The notes: a model not told the origin generated them from the letters alone. 64,000 nucleotides of DNA from Nocardia puris (GCF_003315035.1 NZ_QNRE01000005.1:124001-188000); one strand, 5' to 3'. Positions 17,701-27,675 are shown, counted from the stretch's first letter. Made by a program: numbers and translations.

Positions 17701-19038
17701 GTGAGTTCTTCTCCGCGCGTGACCAGTGCATCGGTGCCGGTTTCCGCTCAGCTCTTCGATCGGGCGAGCTCGGTGATCCCCGGCGGCGTCAACTCGCCGG
17801 TCCGGGCGTTCCATTCGGTCGGGGGCACGCCCCGCTTCATCGCCTCCGCCGACGGGTACACCCTCGTCGACGCCGACGGCAACGAGTACGTCGATCTCGT
17901 GTGTTCGTGGGGGCCGATGATCCTGGGCCACGCGCATCCCACCGTCGTCGAAGCGGTGCGGAAGGCCGCGAGCGGCGGACTCTCCTTCGGGGCGCCCACC
18001 GAGGCCGAGATCGAACTGGCCGAACTCATCGCCGAGCGCGTCGCGCCGGTGGAACGCGTGCGGCTGGTGAACTCCGGCACCGAGGCCACCATGAGCGCGG
18101 TCCGGCTGGCGCGCGGCTACACCGGCCGGTCCAAGATCATCAAGTTCAGCGGCTGCTACCACGGGCACGTCGACGCGCTGCTCGCCGACGCGGGCTCGGG
18201 CGTCGCGACCCTCGGCCTGCCCACCTCGCCCGGCGTCACCGGCGCGCAGGCGAGCGACACCCTGGTGCTGCCCTACAACGACCTCGCGGCGGTGCGGGCG
18301 GCATTCGAGGCGCATCCCGGCCAGATCGCGTGCGTGATCACCGAGGCCGCCGCGGGCAACATGGGCGCGATCGCCCCGCTGCCCGGTTTCAACGAGGGCC
18401 TGCGCGCGCTCACCACCGAACACGGCGCGCTGCTCATCATGGACGAGGTCATGACCGGGTTCCGGGTCAGCGCGGCGGGCTGGTTCGGGCGCGAGGGCGT
18501 GGCGGGCGACCTGTACACGTTCGGCAAGGTGATGAGCGGCGGCCTGCCCGCGGCGGCGTTCGGCGGTCGCGCCGAGGTGATGAACCAGCTCGCCCCGCTC
18601 GGCCCGGTCTATCAGGCGGGCACGTTGTCCGGTAACCCGGTGGCGGTGGCGGCGGGCCTGGCCACGCTGCGCGCCGCCGACGCGGAGGTCTACGCCGCGC
18701 TGGACCGCAACGCCGAACGCCTCGGCGGCCTGTTCACCGAGGCGCTGACGGCCGCGGGGGTCGAGCATCGCGTGCAGTTCGCGGGCAATATGGTGAGCGT
18801 GTTCTTCGCCGACCGTCCGGTCACCGACTACGCCACCGCCAAGGCCGCGCAGACCTGGCGTTTCCCCGCCTTCTTCCACGCCCTGCTCGACGGCGGCGTG
18901 TACGCGCCGCCGAGCGCGTTCGAGGCCTGGTTCGTCTCCGCCGCGCTCGACGAGAACGCTTTCGACCGTATCGCCGCCGCCCTCCCCGCCGCCGCCCGAG
19001 CGGCCGCGGCCGCCACCCCCGAAGGATCCCGCGCGTGA
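17701..19038 (+). CDS. hemL: Glutamate-1-semialdehyde 2,1-aminomutase
   Basis: A 445-residue PLP enzyme that converts glutamate-1-semialdehyde to 5-aminolevulinate, the step after Hem[20 protein letters not shown] is the typical start of the fold, [18 protein letters not shown] binds the cofactor phosphate, [10 protein letters not shown] holds the PLP-binding Asp, and [18 protein letters not shown] carries the Schiff-base Lys. GTG 17701 is supported by alignment with known N-termini; GGAGG is only 2 bases away, so the message may be leaderless (GACACT 8 bases upstream). It overlaps the next gene by 4 bases. Confidence 0.97.
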   Translation: MSSSPRVTSASVPVSAQLFDRASSVIPGGVNSPVRAFHSVGGTPRFIASADGYTLVDADGNEYVDLVCSWGPMILGHAHPTVVEAVRKAASGGLSFGAPTEAEIELAELIAERVAPVERVRLVNSGTEATMSAVRLARGYTGRSKIIKFSGCYHGHVDALLADAGSGVATLGLPTSPGVTGAQASDTLVLPYNDLAAVRAAFEAHPGQIACVITEAAAGNMGAIAPLPGFNEGLRALTTEHGALLIMDEVMTGFRVSAAGWFGREGVAGDLYTFGKVMSGGLPAAAFGGRAEVMNQLAPLGPVYQAGTLSGNPVAVAAGLATLRAADAEVYAALDRNAERLGGLFTEALTAAGVEHRVQFAGNMVSVFFADRPVTDYATAKAAQTWRFPAFFHALLDGGVYAPPSAFEAWFVSAALDENAFDRIAAALPAAARAAAAATPEGSRA

Positions 19039-20597
19039 CCTCCGACCTCGACAACCCAGACGCAGGCGCCCCCACCCCCGCGCCCACCCCGAAGAAAACC
19101 CCGAAGCGCACGGCCCCCGCGGAAGCCGCCGCGACCGCGACGAAGGCATCCGAACCCGCCGCCTCGAAGCCCGCGGGCAGCGATGACGCCGCACCGGCGG
19201 ACACCTCTGCGGCGAGCGCGGGGACCCAGGCCGGGGACACCGTTGTGCCTGCGGCGAAGGCAGCCGGAACCGCCGCCAGCCCCGCCGCCGAGCCGGTGAC
19301 AGACAAGCGCGACGAAACGCCTGCGGTGGCCGCGCCGAAGTCGGCGAAATCCTCCGCCGGCTCGAAGGCGAAGCGGTCCCCGAAGACGAATGCGCCGTCC
19401 ACCGCACCGGTCGCCGGGTCCGTGGTCGCCGATATCGCCGGGGTGACCACGTCTCCCGCCGACGTGGTGGAATCCACCTCCGCCGCGGCCGATTCGTCCG
19501 CCACCGCGAACGCCGCGACATCCAGCGCTACCTCGAGCGCCGCCGCTTCGTCCGCCACCGGCTCGGCCGGTGCCATCGCTGACCCGGCTGCCCATAATCC
19601 TGCCGCCGTCCCGGCCGCCGGCGAGACTGCTGCCGCCGAGACCCCTGCCGCCGCCGGTGAGCCCGCTGCCGACAAGGTCTCGGCGACCACTCCTGCCGCC
19701 GCCGAGGTCCCCGCTGCTGCCGAGCGTCCCGTTCCCACGTCGGATCGCGGCGACTCGAACCCGGCCACCGAGCCGGACAACACCGGCGCAGCTCCCGTCG
19801 CCGCGGCTGCCGCTCGCCACAGTGCCGAGGTGCCGGCTGGCGACGACCAGGGCGACGAGTCGACCGACTCCACCCCCGACGCTCTCCCCGTCGAGAAGTC
19901 CGCCCCGAAGACGTCCTCCACCACCGCCACCCCGCGCGAGGACGACGACTTCCCCGAGGTCGACGCCGGTGTCGAGACCATCGTGCACGTGCTGCGCCAC
20001 GGTGAGGTGCACAATCCGAACGGCATCCTCTACGGCCGCCTGCCCGGGTTCGGGCTGTCGGTGGCGGGGCGCGCGCAGGCCGGGGCGGTGGCGCGGGCGC
20101 TGTCCGACCACGATCTCGCGCTCGTCATCGCCTCGCCGTTGCAGCGGGCGCAGGAGACGGCCGCGCCGATCGCGGGGGAGCACGGGCTGATCGTGCGCAC
20201 CGACGAGAACCTCATCGAGGCCGGCAACACCTTCGAGGGCCTGCGCGTCTCCGTCGGCGACGGCGCGCTGCGCAAACCGCGCCACTGGTGGAAGCTGCGC
20301 GACCCGTTCACCCCGTCGTGGGGCGAGCCCTACCTGCAGATCGCGCACCGCATGCTGGCCGCGGTGAACAAGGCGCGGGTGGAGGCGGCCGGGCGCGAGG
20401 CGGTGCTCGTCTCGCACCAGCTGCCCGTGTGGACGCTGCGCCGGTTCCTGCAGGGCCAGCGCCTGTGGCACGACCCGCGGCACCGTCAGTGCTCGCTGGC
20501 CTCGCTGACCTCGCTGGTCTACCAGGGCGACACCCTCGTCGACATCGTCTACTCCGAACCCGCGGGCGGCTCGGACCCCACGGTGCACGGCGCATGA
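19035..20597 (+). CDS. Histidine phosphatase (phosphoglycerate mutase-like) with a very long disordered N-terminus
   Basis: A 520-residue protein coupled to hemL. Residues about 1-310 are low-complexity Ala/Pro/Thr/Ser/Glu/Lys with almost no aromatic residues; the phosphatase domain starts near residue 313. [20 protein letters not shown] carries the catalytic RHG (His about 321), [15 protein letters not shown] the second Arg, and [15 protein letters not shown] the second His. The related mycobacterial protein (Rv0525) is about 200 residues, so the extension is extra. Substrate unknown. It is the first gene of the cytochrome c maturation operon but is not known to take part in that pathway. 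Confidence 0.88.
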   Translation: MTSDLDNPDAGAPTPAPTPKKTPKRTAPAEAAATATKASEPAASKPAGSDDAAPADTSAASAGTQAGDTVVPAAKAAGTAASPAAEPVTDKRDETPAVAAPKSAKSSAGSKAKRSPKTNAPSTAPVAGSVVADIAGVTTSPADVVESTSAAADSSATANAATSSATSSAAASSATGSAGAIADPAAHNPAAVPAAGETAAAETPAAAGEPAADKVSATTPAAAEVPAAAERPVPTSDRGDSNPATEPDNTGAAPVAAAAARHSAEVPAGDDQGDESTDSTPDALPVEKSAPKTSSTTATPREDDDFPEVDAGVETIVHVLRHGEVHNPNGILYGRLPGFGLSVAGRAQAGAVARALSDHDLALVIASPLQRAQETAAPIAGEHGLIVRTDENLIEAGNTFEGLRVSVGDGALRKPRHWWKLRDPFTPSWGEPYLQIAHRMLAAVNKARVEAAGREAVLVSHQLPVWTLRRFLQGQRLWHDPRHRQCSLASLTSLVYQGDTLVDIVYSEPAGGSDPTVHGA

Positions 20598-21220
20598 GAC
20601 CCACCGCGTCCCACCGGTCCGCGCCGGCGCGGGCCGGGATGGTCCTGACCGCCTGCCTGGCGCTGATTCTCGCGCTGGCGGGCTGCTCGACCGGGTCGGA
20701 CGCGGTGGTCACCGGCGGCACCTTCGAATTCATCTCCCCGGGCGGCAAGACCGACATCTTCTACGACCCGCCCGCCGACCGCGGCACCATCGGCGAACTC
20801 GCAGGCCCGGAACTCATGACCGACGAGCGCATCTCGGTCGCCGATTTCGCGGGCCAGGTGGTCGTGCTCAATCTGTGGGGCCAGTGGTGCGGCCCGTGCC
20901 GTGGAGAGGCGCCCGCGCTGGAACGGGTCTACGAGGCCAGCAAGGACAAGGGCGTCGCGTTCCTGGGCATCAACGTCCGCGACCCGCAGCGCGACAAGGC
21001 GCAGGATTTCGTCACCGACAACAAGGTCGGCTACCCCTCGATCTACGACCCGTCGATGCGCACCCTGCTCGCGCTGGGCGGCAACTTCCCGACCAGCGTC
21101 ATCCCGACCACGCTGATCCTGGACCGGCAGCACCGGGTCGCCGCGGTGTTCCTGCGCGCCCTGCTCGCCGAGGACCTGCAGCCGGTGGTCGATCGTCTCG
21201 CCGCGGAGGAAGCCGCGTGA
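20594..21220 (+). CDS. TlpA/ResA-like thioredoxin-fold lipoprotein
   Basis: A 208-residue protein coupled to the phosphatase gene (ATGA). A signal sequence ends in the lipobox LALAGC (Cys31), so it is probably anchored outside the membrane. The thioredoxin fold has WGQWCGPCRGEAP, with Cys99 and Cys102 as redox pair, and the cis-Pro region SVIPTTLILD. It would keep the haem-binding cysteines of apocytochrome c reduced, using electrons from CcdA encoded next. It matches Rv0526. Confidence 0.93.
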   Translation: MRPTASHRSAPARAGMVLTACLALILALAGCSTGSDAVVTGGTFEFISPGGKTDIFYDPPADRGTIGELAGPELMTDERISVADFAGQVVVLNLWGQWCGPCRGEAPALERVYEASKDKGVAFLGINVRDPQRDKAQDFVTDNKVGYPSIYDPSMRTLLALGGNFPTSVIPTTLILDRQHRVAAVFLRALLAEDLQPVVDRLAAEEAA

Positions 21221-22059
21221 TGATGCTCGCGAGCGTGGGGAATTCGTTCCAGCAGGCGGCCGCCGACGGTCCACTGCTGCTCGGGCTCGGCGCGTGCCTC
21301 TTGGCCGGACTGGTGTCGTTCGCGTCCCCGTGCGTGGTGCCGCTGGTGCCCGGCTACCTCTCCTACCTGGCCGGACTCGTCGGCGCGGAGGCGCCACCCG
21401 CGACGGTGGCCGAGGCGAAGAACCGCGCCGGTGCGGTCGCGGTGGCCGAGCGCACGGCCCCACCCTCGTCGGGCAAGATGCGCGTCGCGGCCGCGGCCGG
21501 ATTGTTCGTGGCCGGGTTCACGGTCGTGTTCGTCCTCGCGACGGCCACCGTGTTCGGCCTGATCCAGACCCTGAACGTGAATCGTGAACTGCTGCAACGG
21601 GTCGGCGGTGTGGTGACGATCCTCATGGGTCTCGTTTTCGTCGGCCTCGTGCCCGCCTTGCAGCGCGATACGCGCATGGAACCCCGCCGCCTCACCAGCA
21701 TTGCCGGTGCGCCGTTGCTCGGGGGAGTGTTCGCGCTCGGCTGGACCCCCTGCCTCGGCCCCACCCTGTCGGGCGTGATGGCGGTGGCCGCGGGAACAGA
21801 AGGCACGACCGCCGCGCGCGGTGTGGCACTGATCGTCGCGTACTGCCTCGGGCTCGGACTTCCGTTCGTGATCCTGGCGTTCGGCTCCGCCAGCGCGCTG
21901 CGCGGCGTCGGCTGGCTGCGCCGCAATTCGCGCAACATCCAGATCGCCGGGGGCGTTCTGCTGATCGGCGTCGGCATCGCGCTGGTCACGGGGGCGTGGG
22001 ATGTGTTCGTGGCGTGGGTGCGTGACGCGTTCGTCTCCGAGGTGACCCTGCCGATATGA
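21220..22059 (+). CDS. ccdA: Cytochrome c biogenesis protein CcdA
   Basis: A 279-residue polytopic membrane protein of the DsbD/CcdA family that carries electrons from cytosolic thioredoxin to extracytoplasmic thioredoxin-like proteins. The two redox cysteines lie in SFASPCVVPLVPGYLSYLAG and LGWTPCLGPTLSGVM, the conserved helix-1 and helix-4 positions. A basic loop (about residues 62-90) is longer than in minimal CcdA. Three starts are adjacent (GTG 21217, ATG 21220, ATG 21223); 21220 overlaps the preceding stop by 1 base. Confidence 0.95.
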   Translation: MMLASVGNSFQQAAADGPLLLGLGACLLAGLVSFASPCVVPLVPGYLSYLAGLVGAEAPPATVAEAKNRAGAVAVAERTAPPSSGKMRVAAAAGLFVAGFTVVFVLATATVFGLIQTLNVNRELLQRVGGVVTILMGLVFVGLVPALQRDTRMEPRRLTSIAGAPLLGGVFALGWTPCLGPTLSGVMAVAAGTEGTTAARGVALIVAYCLGLGLPFVILAFGSASALRGVGWLRRNSRNIQIAGGVLLIGVGIALVTGAWDVFVAWVRDAFVSEVTLPI

Positions 22060-23705
22060 CAGTGATCGACCAGCCCGTACCCGCCCCCGCCGCGCCGCGC
22101 CCGCCGCGCCAATCGCTTCCCGGGCGCGCGGTGGCGTTCGTCCGCAACACGTGGCGCGGACTCACCAGCATGCGCACCGCATTGGTACTGCTGTTCCTGC
22201 TGGCATTGGCCGCGATCCCGGGTGCGCTGCTGCCGCAAAGGAATCTGAACACCCAGAAGGTCGACGAGTACATCCGCAACCGTCCGACGCTGGGGCCGTG
22301 GATGGACCGGTTCCAGCTGTTCGACGTGTTCGGCAGCACCTGGTTCACCGCCATCTACGTGCTGCTTTTCATTTCGCTGGTCGGCTGCATCGTGCCGCGC
22401 GCGTTCGATCACTACCGCGCCCTGCGCACGCCCCCGGTGCGCGCGCCCCGCAACCTTTCCCGGTTGCCGCACCACTTCTCGGACACCACCGACCGCACGC
22501 CGGAGCAGGTGATCGACGGTGTGCGCGGGCAGTTGAAGGGCTGGCGCACCGAGGTCCGCCCCGGTGACGGCAAGCGCGACGGGGAAGTCACGCTCTCGGC
22601 CGAGAAGGGCTACGCGCGCGAACTCGGCAACCTGGTCTTCCACTTGGCGCTGGTGGGGCTATTGGTGTCGATCGCTGTCGGCCGCCTGTTCGGCACCGAG
22701 GGCAATGTGATCGTCATCGCCGACGATGGCCCCGGCTTCTGCACCACCTCGCCCGCGGTGTTCGACTCCTTCCGCGCGGGCAACGTGAACGACGGCACCG
22801 GTATGACCCCGATCTGCGTGCGGGTCAAGGACTTCAAGGCCGACTACCTCGACACCGGGCAGGCCGAGATGTTCACCTCGAACATCTCCTACCAGGCCGG
22901 CGACGACCTGCGCACCGACACGTGGCGCGAGGCGACGCTGCGCGTCAACCACCCGCTGCGCGTCGCGGGCGACCGCGTCTACCTCCAGGGCCACGGCTAC
23001 GCGCCGACGTTCACGGTGAAATTCCCCGACGGCCAGACACGCACCGAGACGATCCAGTGGCGCCCCGACGACGCCCGCACCTTCCTGTCCAGCGGTGTGC
23101 TGCGCATCGACCCGCCCGGCGGCAGCTATGCCACCGACGAGGAGCGCCGTAAGAATCAGGTAGCCATCGAGGGCTTGTTCGCGCCCACGGCTATGTTCCA
23201 CGAAACCCTGCTCACGTCTGCCTTTCCCGCGATGAACGACCCGGCCGTCGCCGTGGATATCTACCGGGGCGACACGGGCCTGGACACGGGCCGTCCGCAA
23301 AATCTGTTCGCGCTCGACCAGGAGATGGTGCGCCAGGGCCGCCTTTCCAAGGAGGCCCGCGTGAACCTGCGCCCGGGGGAGTCGACCACGCTCGCCAACG
23401 GCACCACCGTCACCTTCGACGGCGCGAAGGAGTTCGTGAACCTCCAGGTCTCGCACGACCCGGCGCAACAGTGGGTGCTGGTGAGTTCGCTCGCCATGAT
23501 GGCGGGACTGCTCGTCTCGCTGCTGGTGAAGCGCAGGCGGATCTGGGTGCGGGCCTACCCGGCGGCCGATTCTGCCGGTACCGTTGACCAACGACAAACC
23601 GTAGTAGAAATGGGCGGGCTCGCCAGAACCGACCAGGCCGGGTGGGGCGGCGAGTTCGACCGGCTCCGCGCGCGCGTGCTGGACGCCGAGACCACGGGAG
23701 AATGA
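22056..23705 (+). CDS. resB: Cytochrome c biogenesis protein ResB (Ccs1)
   Basis: A 549-residue membrane protein and one half of the System II haem lyase. An N-terminal helix pair (TSMRTALVLLFLLALAAIPG and IYVLLFISLVGCIVPRAFDH) is typical, with DQFLLP-type PQRNLNTQKVDEY between. A third helix (LVFHLALVGLLVSIAVGRLF) precedes a large outside domain, and a last helix lies near residue 480 (VLVSSLAMMAGLLVSLLVKR). It overlaps ccdA and ccsB by 4 bases each. It works with CcsB to carry haem across the membrane and attach it to CxxCH motifs. Confidence 0.95.
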   Translation: MTVIDQPVPAPAAPRPPRQSLPGRAVAFVRNTWRGLTSMRTALVLLFLLALAAIPGALLPQRNLNTQKVDEYIRNRPTLGPWMDRFQLFDVFGSTWFTAIYVLLFISLVGCIVPRAFDHYRALRTPPVRAPRNLSRLPHHFSDTTDRTPEQVIDGVRGQLKGWRTEVRPGDGKRDGEVTLSAEKGYARELGNLVFHLALVGLLVSIAVGRLFGTEGNVIVIADDGPGFCTTSPAVFDSFRAGNVNDGTGMTPICVRVKDFKADYLDTGQAEMFTSNISYQAGDDLRTDTWREATLRVNHPLRVAGDRVYLQGHGYAPTFTVKFPDGQTRTETIQWRPDDARTFLSSGVLRIDPPGGSYATDEERRKNQVAIEGLFAPTAMFHETLLTSAFPAMNDPAVAVDIYRGDTGLDTGRPQNLFALDQEMVRQGRLSKEARVNLRPGESTTLANGTTVTFDGAKEFVNLQVSHDPAQQWVLVSSLAMMAGLLVSLLVKRRRIWVRAYPAADSAGTVDQRQTVVEMGGLARTDQAGWGGEFDRLRARVLDAETTGE

Positions 23706-24673
23706 CGATGCCGATCGACGAAACCCTCGCGCAGTACAGCGACCTCGCCTTCAAATCGGCGATCGTCGTGTACACGCTGGCGCTGGTGCTCCTGATCCGC
23801 CAGTACGCGGCGGCGCAGGTGCGCAAGGCCGAGGGCCGCGAACTCGTCACCGTGGGCGGCGGCGCGGCACCCGGCGTGCCGGGGCGCGTCGAGGAGCGCC
23901 CGGTCAAGCCGTGGTCGGAGCGCCTGGGCAATATGGCGTTCGCGGTGCTCGTGGTGGGCGTCGCGGTACACATCCTGTCGATCGTGTTGCGCGGCTTCGC
24001 GACCGGGCGTTTCCCGCTCGGCAACATGTACGAGTTCGTCACGATGGCGTGCGCGGCGTCGGTGCTGGTCGGGTTCTGGCTGCTGCGCGAACAGCGGTAC
24101 CGCTCCACCTGGGTGTTCCTGCTGGTGCCGGTCCTGATCCTGATGTTCCTGGCGGGCACGGTGCTCTACGCCGACGCCGCGCCCGTGGTGCCCGCGCTGC
24201 GCTCGTTCTGGCTGCCGCTGCACGTCACGATCGTCAGCGTCGGCAGCGGCGTGTTCCTCGTCTCCGGCGTCGCGAGCCTGCTGTTCCTTTTCCGCCTGCG
24301 CCAGCCCGAGGGTGAGGAATCCACCAACTTCCTCGGCGCCATCGCGCGCCGCCTCCCCGACGCCCGCACCCTCGACCGCCTCGCCTACCGCACCACCATC
24401 GTCGGCTTCCCCCTCTTCGGCGCCGGCGTCATCCTCGGTGCCATCTGGGCCGAAGCCGCCTGGGGCCGCTTCTGGGGCTGGGACCCCAAGGAAACCTGCT
24501 CCTTCATCGCCTGGGTCCTCTACGCCGCCTACCTCCACGCCCGCGCCACCTCGGGCTGGCGCGACACCAAAGCCGCCTGGATCAACATCGCCGCCTTCGT
24601 CGCGATGCTGTTCAACCTGTTCATCATCAACATGGTGATCTCGGGATTGCACAGCTACGCGGGGCTGACGTAA
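23702..24673 (+). CDS. ccsB: Cytochrome c biogenesis protein CcsB (CcsA family)
   Basis: A 323-residue membrane protein with eight predicted helices. The haem-handling WWD-type motif is WGWDPKETCSFIAWVLYAAY near the C-terminus, with conserved histidines in helices before and after it (LPLHVTIVSVGSGVF, YAAYLHARATSGW). ATG 23702 overlaps the resB stop. With ResB it forms the System II synthetase. The operon ends here; the next 320 bases hold only broken genes. Confidence 0.95.
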   Translation: MTMPIDETLAQYSDLAFKSAIVVYTLALVLLIRQYAAAQVRKAEGRELVTVGGGAAPGVPGRVEERPVKPWSERLGNMAFAVLVVGVAVHILSIVLRGFATGRFPLGNMYEFVTMACAASVLVGFWLLREQRYRSTWVFLLVPVLILMFLAGTVLYADAAPVVPALRSFWLPLHVTIVSVGSGVFLVSGVASLLFLFRLRQPEGEESTNFLGAIARRLPDARTLDRLAYRTTIVGFPLFGAGVILGAIWAEAAWGRFWGWDPKETCSFIAWVLYAAYLHARATSGWRDTKAAWINIAAFVAMLFNLFIINMVISGLHSYAGLT

Positions 24674-24739
24674 ACGGCTTCTACCAGCGCGTTCGAGTCG
24701 TCCCCTACGCCGGCCCGGTTCGGCTGAGCGGCTTCGGTA

Positions 24740-24930
24740 CGCAGTGAGTCCCGCGCTCGCGAACAGCTCATCGATCGATGCCATGACGGACTTCGCCTGA
24801 TCCTCATCGAGCCGACCGTCTTACAGGAACGCGAGCTCGACATCTTCCGACACGTGGCGAACTCTGGCGGTAGGCACCGCCAAGTCGTCGGGACTCCGCA
24901 CCTGGTCAGCGTGACGAGGGGGACCGCGAG
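24740..24930 (-). pseudogene. Possible gene remnant on the minus strand
   Basis: Reading the minus strand gives a coherent acidic protein segment, ADQVRSPDDLAVPTARVRHV then SEDVELAFL, interrupted by an in-frame TAA (24821-24823), then DGRLDEDQAKSVMASIDELF. Both sides of the stop read in the same frame, which suggests a nonsense mutation in a formerly longer gene. No family recognised and no clear ends are visible. Confidence 0.3.
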
Positions 24931-24996
24931 GAGTGGATCGGGCGGCCCCTCAGGACTGTCAAAGGGTCGTGTATTTCGTTCGTAGTACGACTGAGC

Positions 24997-25280
24997 GTGT
25001 TCGAGTTCCTGTGGAACGACGAGTCCGAGGCGCATATAGCTCGTCACGATGTCGATCCCAGCGAGGTTCAGGAGGCTGCGCAACGCCCGTTCCATACGTT
25101 CGCGGGCCGTGAGGAGACCACTATTCTTCTCGGCCGCACCTATGCGGGTCGCTACCTGCATGTCTGCTGAGTGAGGCGATGGATGGACGCTTCTACGTGG
25201 TCACCGCACGCAGCATGACGGATCGCGAACGTCCGAGAGACCGGCTGCGGACACATAGCAATGGGCCCTGGGCAGGGCGC
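24997..25280 (+). pseudogene. Frameshifted BrnT-like toxin gene
   Basis: From GTG 24997 the frame encodes MFEFLWNDESEAHIARHDVD, then PSEVQEAAQRPFHTF and ILLGRTYAGRYLHV before a TGA at 25168-25170. In the next frame, right behind, follows MDGRFYVVTARSMTDRER (from 25179), the expected C-terminus of BrnT/RelE-fold toxins (GRT..GR.L.V..., then a strand ending in RxMtxrER). One missing base near 25160-25170 restores a single frame. No antitoxin gene is adjacent. BrnT-like toxins cleave RNA; this copy is probably inactive. Confidence 0.65.
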
Positions 25281-25348
25281 GCAGCCGTAGCCGGTCATCG
25301 GGATTCGGCGCCTCGCTGGTCGGGCGGACACGACCTACTCGCCCAACC

Positions 25349-25540
25349 CTACTGGGGCGGTTCCCCGTCCCGGTGCTGCTGACGGGAGAGCCGCCAGAGG
25401 AACTCCGGATCGTCATCGGGCCCGAGGACTGGTTTGCGCTGCTGGGGGGAGCGCGGGGCTTCGGTCCTCATCGGTCCGAACGCCTTCCAGCACAGCACCG
25501 CGACTGCCACGATGGCGATGAGTGCCAACAGATACGTCAC
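25349..25540 (-). CDS. Small membrane protein, 63 residues
   Basis: GTG at 25540 is preceded by a near-perfect TAGGAGGTGA, 9 bases away. One N-terminal helix (TYLLALIAIVAVAVLCWKAF) is followed by a charged tail of about 40 residues ending in DDDPEFLWRLSRQQHRDG. The predicted topology is N-out, tail in the cytosol. No known domain. The strong ribosome site makes it a credible gene. Confidence 0.65.
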   Translation of the reverse strand: MTYLLALIAIVAVAVLCWKAFGPMRTEAPRSPQQRKPVLGPDDDPEFLWRLSRQQHRDGEPPQ

Positions 25541-25622
25541 GTTCGCTCACCTCCTACTTACGAGGGTAGTCGCGAGTGACCTCCGCGCACACCACGGACA
25601 CGAAATTGGTGCGACGCCACAA

Positions 25623-25646
25623 GGCGCGGGCACCCCCGCCCGCGCC
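25623..25646 (-). terminator. Hairpin after the BldC-like gene
   Basis: A perfect 9-bp GC stem (GGCGCGGGC, 25623-25631, with 25638-25646) and a 6-base loop, 14 bases past the stop of the minus-strand gene at 25660. There is no T-run, so it may act as a weak or rho-assisted terminator. Confidence 0.5.
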
Positions 25647-25659
25647 GCGCGGTGGATGG

Positions 25660-25872
25660 TCAGCGGGTGGTGCCCGCTTCGGTGGTGAGCGATTTCAGGA
25701 GCTGGAGGACCTCGGATTCGCGGAAGCGACGGTGTCCGCCGGGGGTGCGCAGCGAGCCGAGGCGCCCGGCGTGGGCCCAGCGCGTGACGGTCTTGGGGTC
25801 GACGTGGAACAGGGCGGCAACCTGTCCCGGGGTCAGCAGGGTGTCCTGGCCGCCGACGGTGATCGCACTCAT
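25660..25872 (-). CDS. BldC-like MerR-type DNA-binding protein
   Basis: A 70-residue protein starting at ATG 25872 with GGAGAGG upstream. It is a single winged helix: LLTPGQVAALFHVDPKTVTR, then WAHAGRLGSLRTPGGHRRFR and ESEVLQLL. The VDPKTVTRWA and TPGGHRR segments are hallmarks of Streptomyces BldC, a small MerR-like protein that binds direct repeats cooperatively and controls the onset of development. A paralogue of lower similarity is the HTH gene at 3077. Targets here are unknown. Confidence 0.88.
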   Translation of the reverse strand: MSAITVGGQDTLLTPGQVAALFHVDPKTVTRWAHAGRLGSLRTPGGHRRFRESEVLQLLKSLTTEAGTTR

Positions 25873-26055
25873 AGCAAACCTCTCCGTTCTCGACAGTTCC
25901 CTCATCAGATGGCGTCATCGTTGCACCCCGACCCCTAGGTACGCGAACCATCTACGGTTGGTAAAGGCGAAGTAATGGACAAAACGGATGGGTCCGCGAC
26001 CTCGGCGGGAGGTGTGCGCGAGGGGCCCGCAACGTCGTCGCATACCCTGGTTCGC

Positions 26056-26379
26056 GTGAGCGATTCCACTCGTCCGGAGCAGCCGACCGCCCGTCCGGGT
26101 CGCAGGTTGGCCATCAATCTCGCGCTGTACACCTTGGCCCGGCTGGTGCTCGTCGCGATCATCACCGCGCTGATCCTCGGGGGCGCGCGGCTCATCGACG
26201 TCGAGGTTCCGCTGGTGGTCGCGGCCCTGTTCGCGCTGATCATCGCGATGCCGCTCTCCCTCACCCTGTTCAAGACGCTGCGCGTCAAGGTCAACGAGGA
26301 CATCGCGCTCGTCGACGAACGCCGCCGCCGGGACAAGGCGCAGTTGCGCGCCCGCCTGCGGGGTGAGGACGGGGCGTGA
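26056..26379 (+). CDS. DUF4229 membrane protein
   Basis: I start this 107-residue protein at GTG 26056, because TACCCT lies 7 bases upstream (leaderless pattern); an ATG at 25975 would add 27 non-conserved residues. Two helices ([20 protein letters not shown] and [20 protein letters not shown]) are followed by a basic cytosolic tail with [20 protein letters not shown]. This is the DUF4229 layout (Rv0531-like). It overlaps the next gene by 4 bases. Function is unknown. Confidence 0.8.
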   Translation: MSDSTRPEQPTARPGRRLAINLALYTLARLVLVAIITALILGGARLIDVEVPLVVAALFALIIAMPLSLTLFKTLRVKVNEDIALVDERRRRDKAQLRARLRGEDGA

Positions 26380-27461
26380 AGTCCTGCGACCGCAGTGCCC
26401 CGCGCGACTGGGTCGACAACGCGGTTCGGCTGATCGACGCCGACACCCAGCGCAGCGCCGACACGCATCTGCTGCGCTACCCGCTCCCGGAGGAGTGGAA
26501 CGTCCAGCTCTACCTCAAGGACGAATCCACCCACATCACCGGCAGTCTCAAGCACCGGCTGGCCAGGTCGCTGTTCCTGTACGCGATCTGCAACGGGTGG
26601 GTCACCGAGGGCACCACCGTGGTGGAGGCGTCGTCGGGGTCGACCGCGGTGAGCGAGGCGTACTTCGCGAAGATGCTCGGCCTCGACTTCGTGGCGGTGA
26701 TGCCGGCGAGCACGTCGCCGCGCAAGATCGCGCTGATCGAGGCCCAGGGCGGGCGATGTCATTTCGTGCGACGCCCACCGGACATGTACACCGAGGCGGC
26801 GCGGCTGGCGGCCGAATGCGGCGGCCACTACATGGACCAGTTCACGCACGCCGAACGCGCCACCGACTGGCGCGGCAACAACAACATCGCCGAGTCGATC
26901 TTCCAGCAGATGCGGTTGGAGACGCACGCGGTACCGGAGTGGATCGTGGTCGGCGCGGGCACCGGCGGCACCAGCGCCACCATCGGCCGCTACATCCGCT
27001 ACCGCAGGCACGCCACCAAACTCGCGGTGGTGGACCCGGAGAATTCCGCGTTCTACGGCGGCTACGAGACCGCCGACGCCGGCTACGAGACGGGCATGCC
27101 CTCGCGCATCGAAGGCATCGGCCGCCCGCGCGTGGAGCCCTCGTTCGTGGGGCAGGTCGTGGACCGGATGATCGAGGTGCCCGACGCCGCCTCGCTGGCC
27201 GCGATGCGCTACGCGAGCCGCGTGCTCGGCCGCCGCGTCGGCGGCTCGACCGGCACCAACCTGTGGGGCGTGTTCCACCTCGTCGCCGAGATGCTGGCGC
27301 GGGGCCGCACCGGCAGCGTCGTGACGCTGATCTGCGACGGCGGCGACCGGTACGCCGACTCGTACTTCGACGACGACTGGGTGGCCGCGCAGGGGATGGA
27401 GCTGGACGAGCACACCGCCGTCCTCGAGGAATTCCACGCGTCCGGTATCTGGCGCGGCTGA
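26376..27461 (+). CDS. cds1: PLP-dependent L-cysteine desulfhydrase Cds1
   Basis: A 361-residue fold-type II PLP enzyme. [20 protein letters not shown] carries the PLP Lys (GSLKHR), [16 protein letters not shown] binds the substrate carboxylate, and [20 protein letters not shown] binds the PLP phosphate. The whole sequence resembles mycobacterial Cds1 (Rv3684), shown to release H2S, pyruvate and ammonia from cysteine; H2S feeds respiration and redox balance there. A plain cysteine synthase is less likely. It starts at GTG 26376, coupled to the DUF4229 gene. Confidence 0.85.
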   Translation: MKSCDRSAPRDWVDNAVRLIDADTQRSADTHLLRYPLPEEWNVQLYLKDESTHITGSLKHRLARSLFLYAICNGWVTEGTTVVEASSGSTAVSEAYFAKMLGLDFVAVMPASTSPRKIALIEAQGGRCHFVRRPPDMYTEAARLAAECGGHYMDQFTHAERATDWRGNNNIAESIFQQMRLETHAVPEWIVVGAGTGGTSATIGRYIRYRRHATKLAVVDPENSAFYGGYETADAGYETGMPSRIEGIGRPRVEPSFVGQVVDRMIEVPDAASLAAMRYASRVLGRRVGGSTGTNLWGVFHLVAEMLARGRTGSVVTLICDGGDRYADSYFDDDWVAAQGMELDEHTAVLEEFHASGIWRG

Positions 27462-27675
27462 GTAGGCGGGGTGTCGCCGGGCAGGTCGGCGGTCCGCAGC
27501 ACGCCTGCCACGTCACGTGCGCGCCCGAGCGCCCACCCGCCGCGTGCGTTCGAGCCTGTCCTCCGGCCGGATGAGCCGGTCGATTCGCCGTGGGGATGCG
27601 TGCTGCACTTCGACCGCTGAACCGCGCCGGCTGAGCCGCGTCTCCACCTCTTCGCCGACGGCGAAATCCTCGATC

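Noticed and set aside
18828..20588. Long glycine-rich minus-strand frames opposite the phosphatase extension
   Set aside because: They mirror the Ala/Pro-rich plus-strand coding sequence; the plus strand has the conserved RHG domain, coupling to hemL and ccd genes.
27462..27675. Possible small gene between cds1 and the HTH gene
   Set aside because: No frame with a start signal and protein-like sequence; only the promoter/operator part is interpretable.
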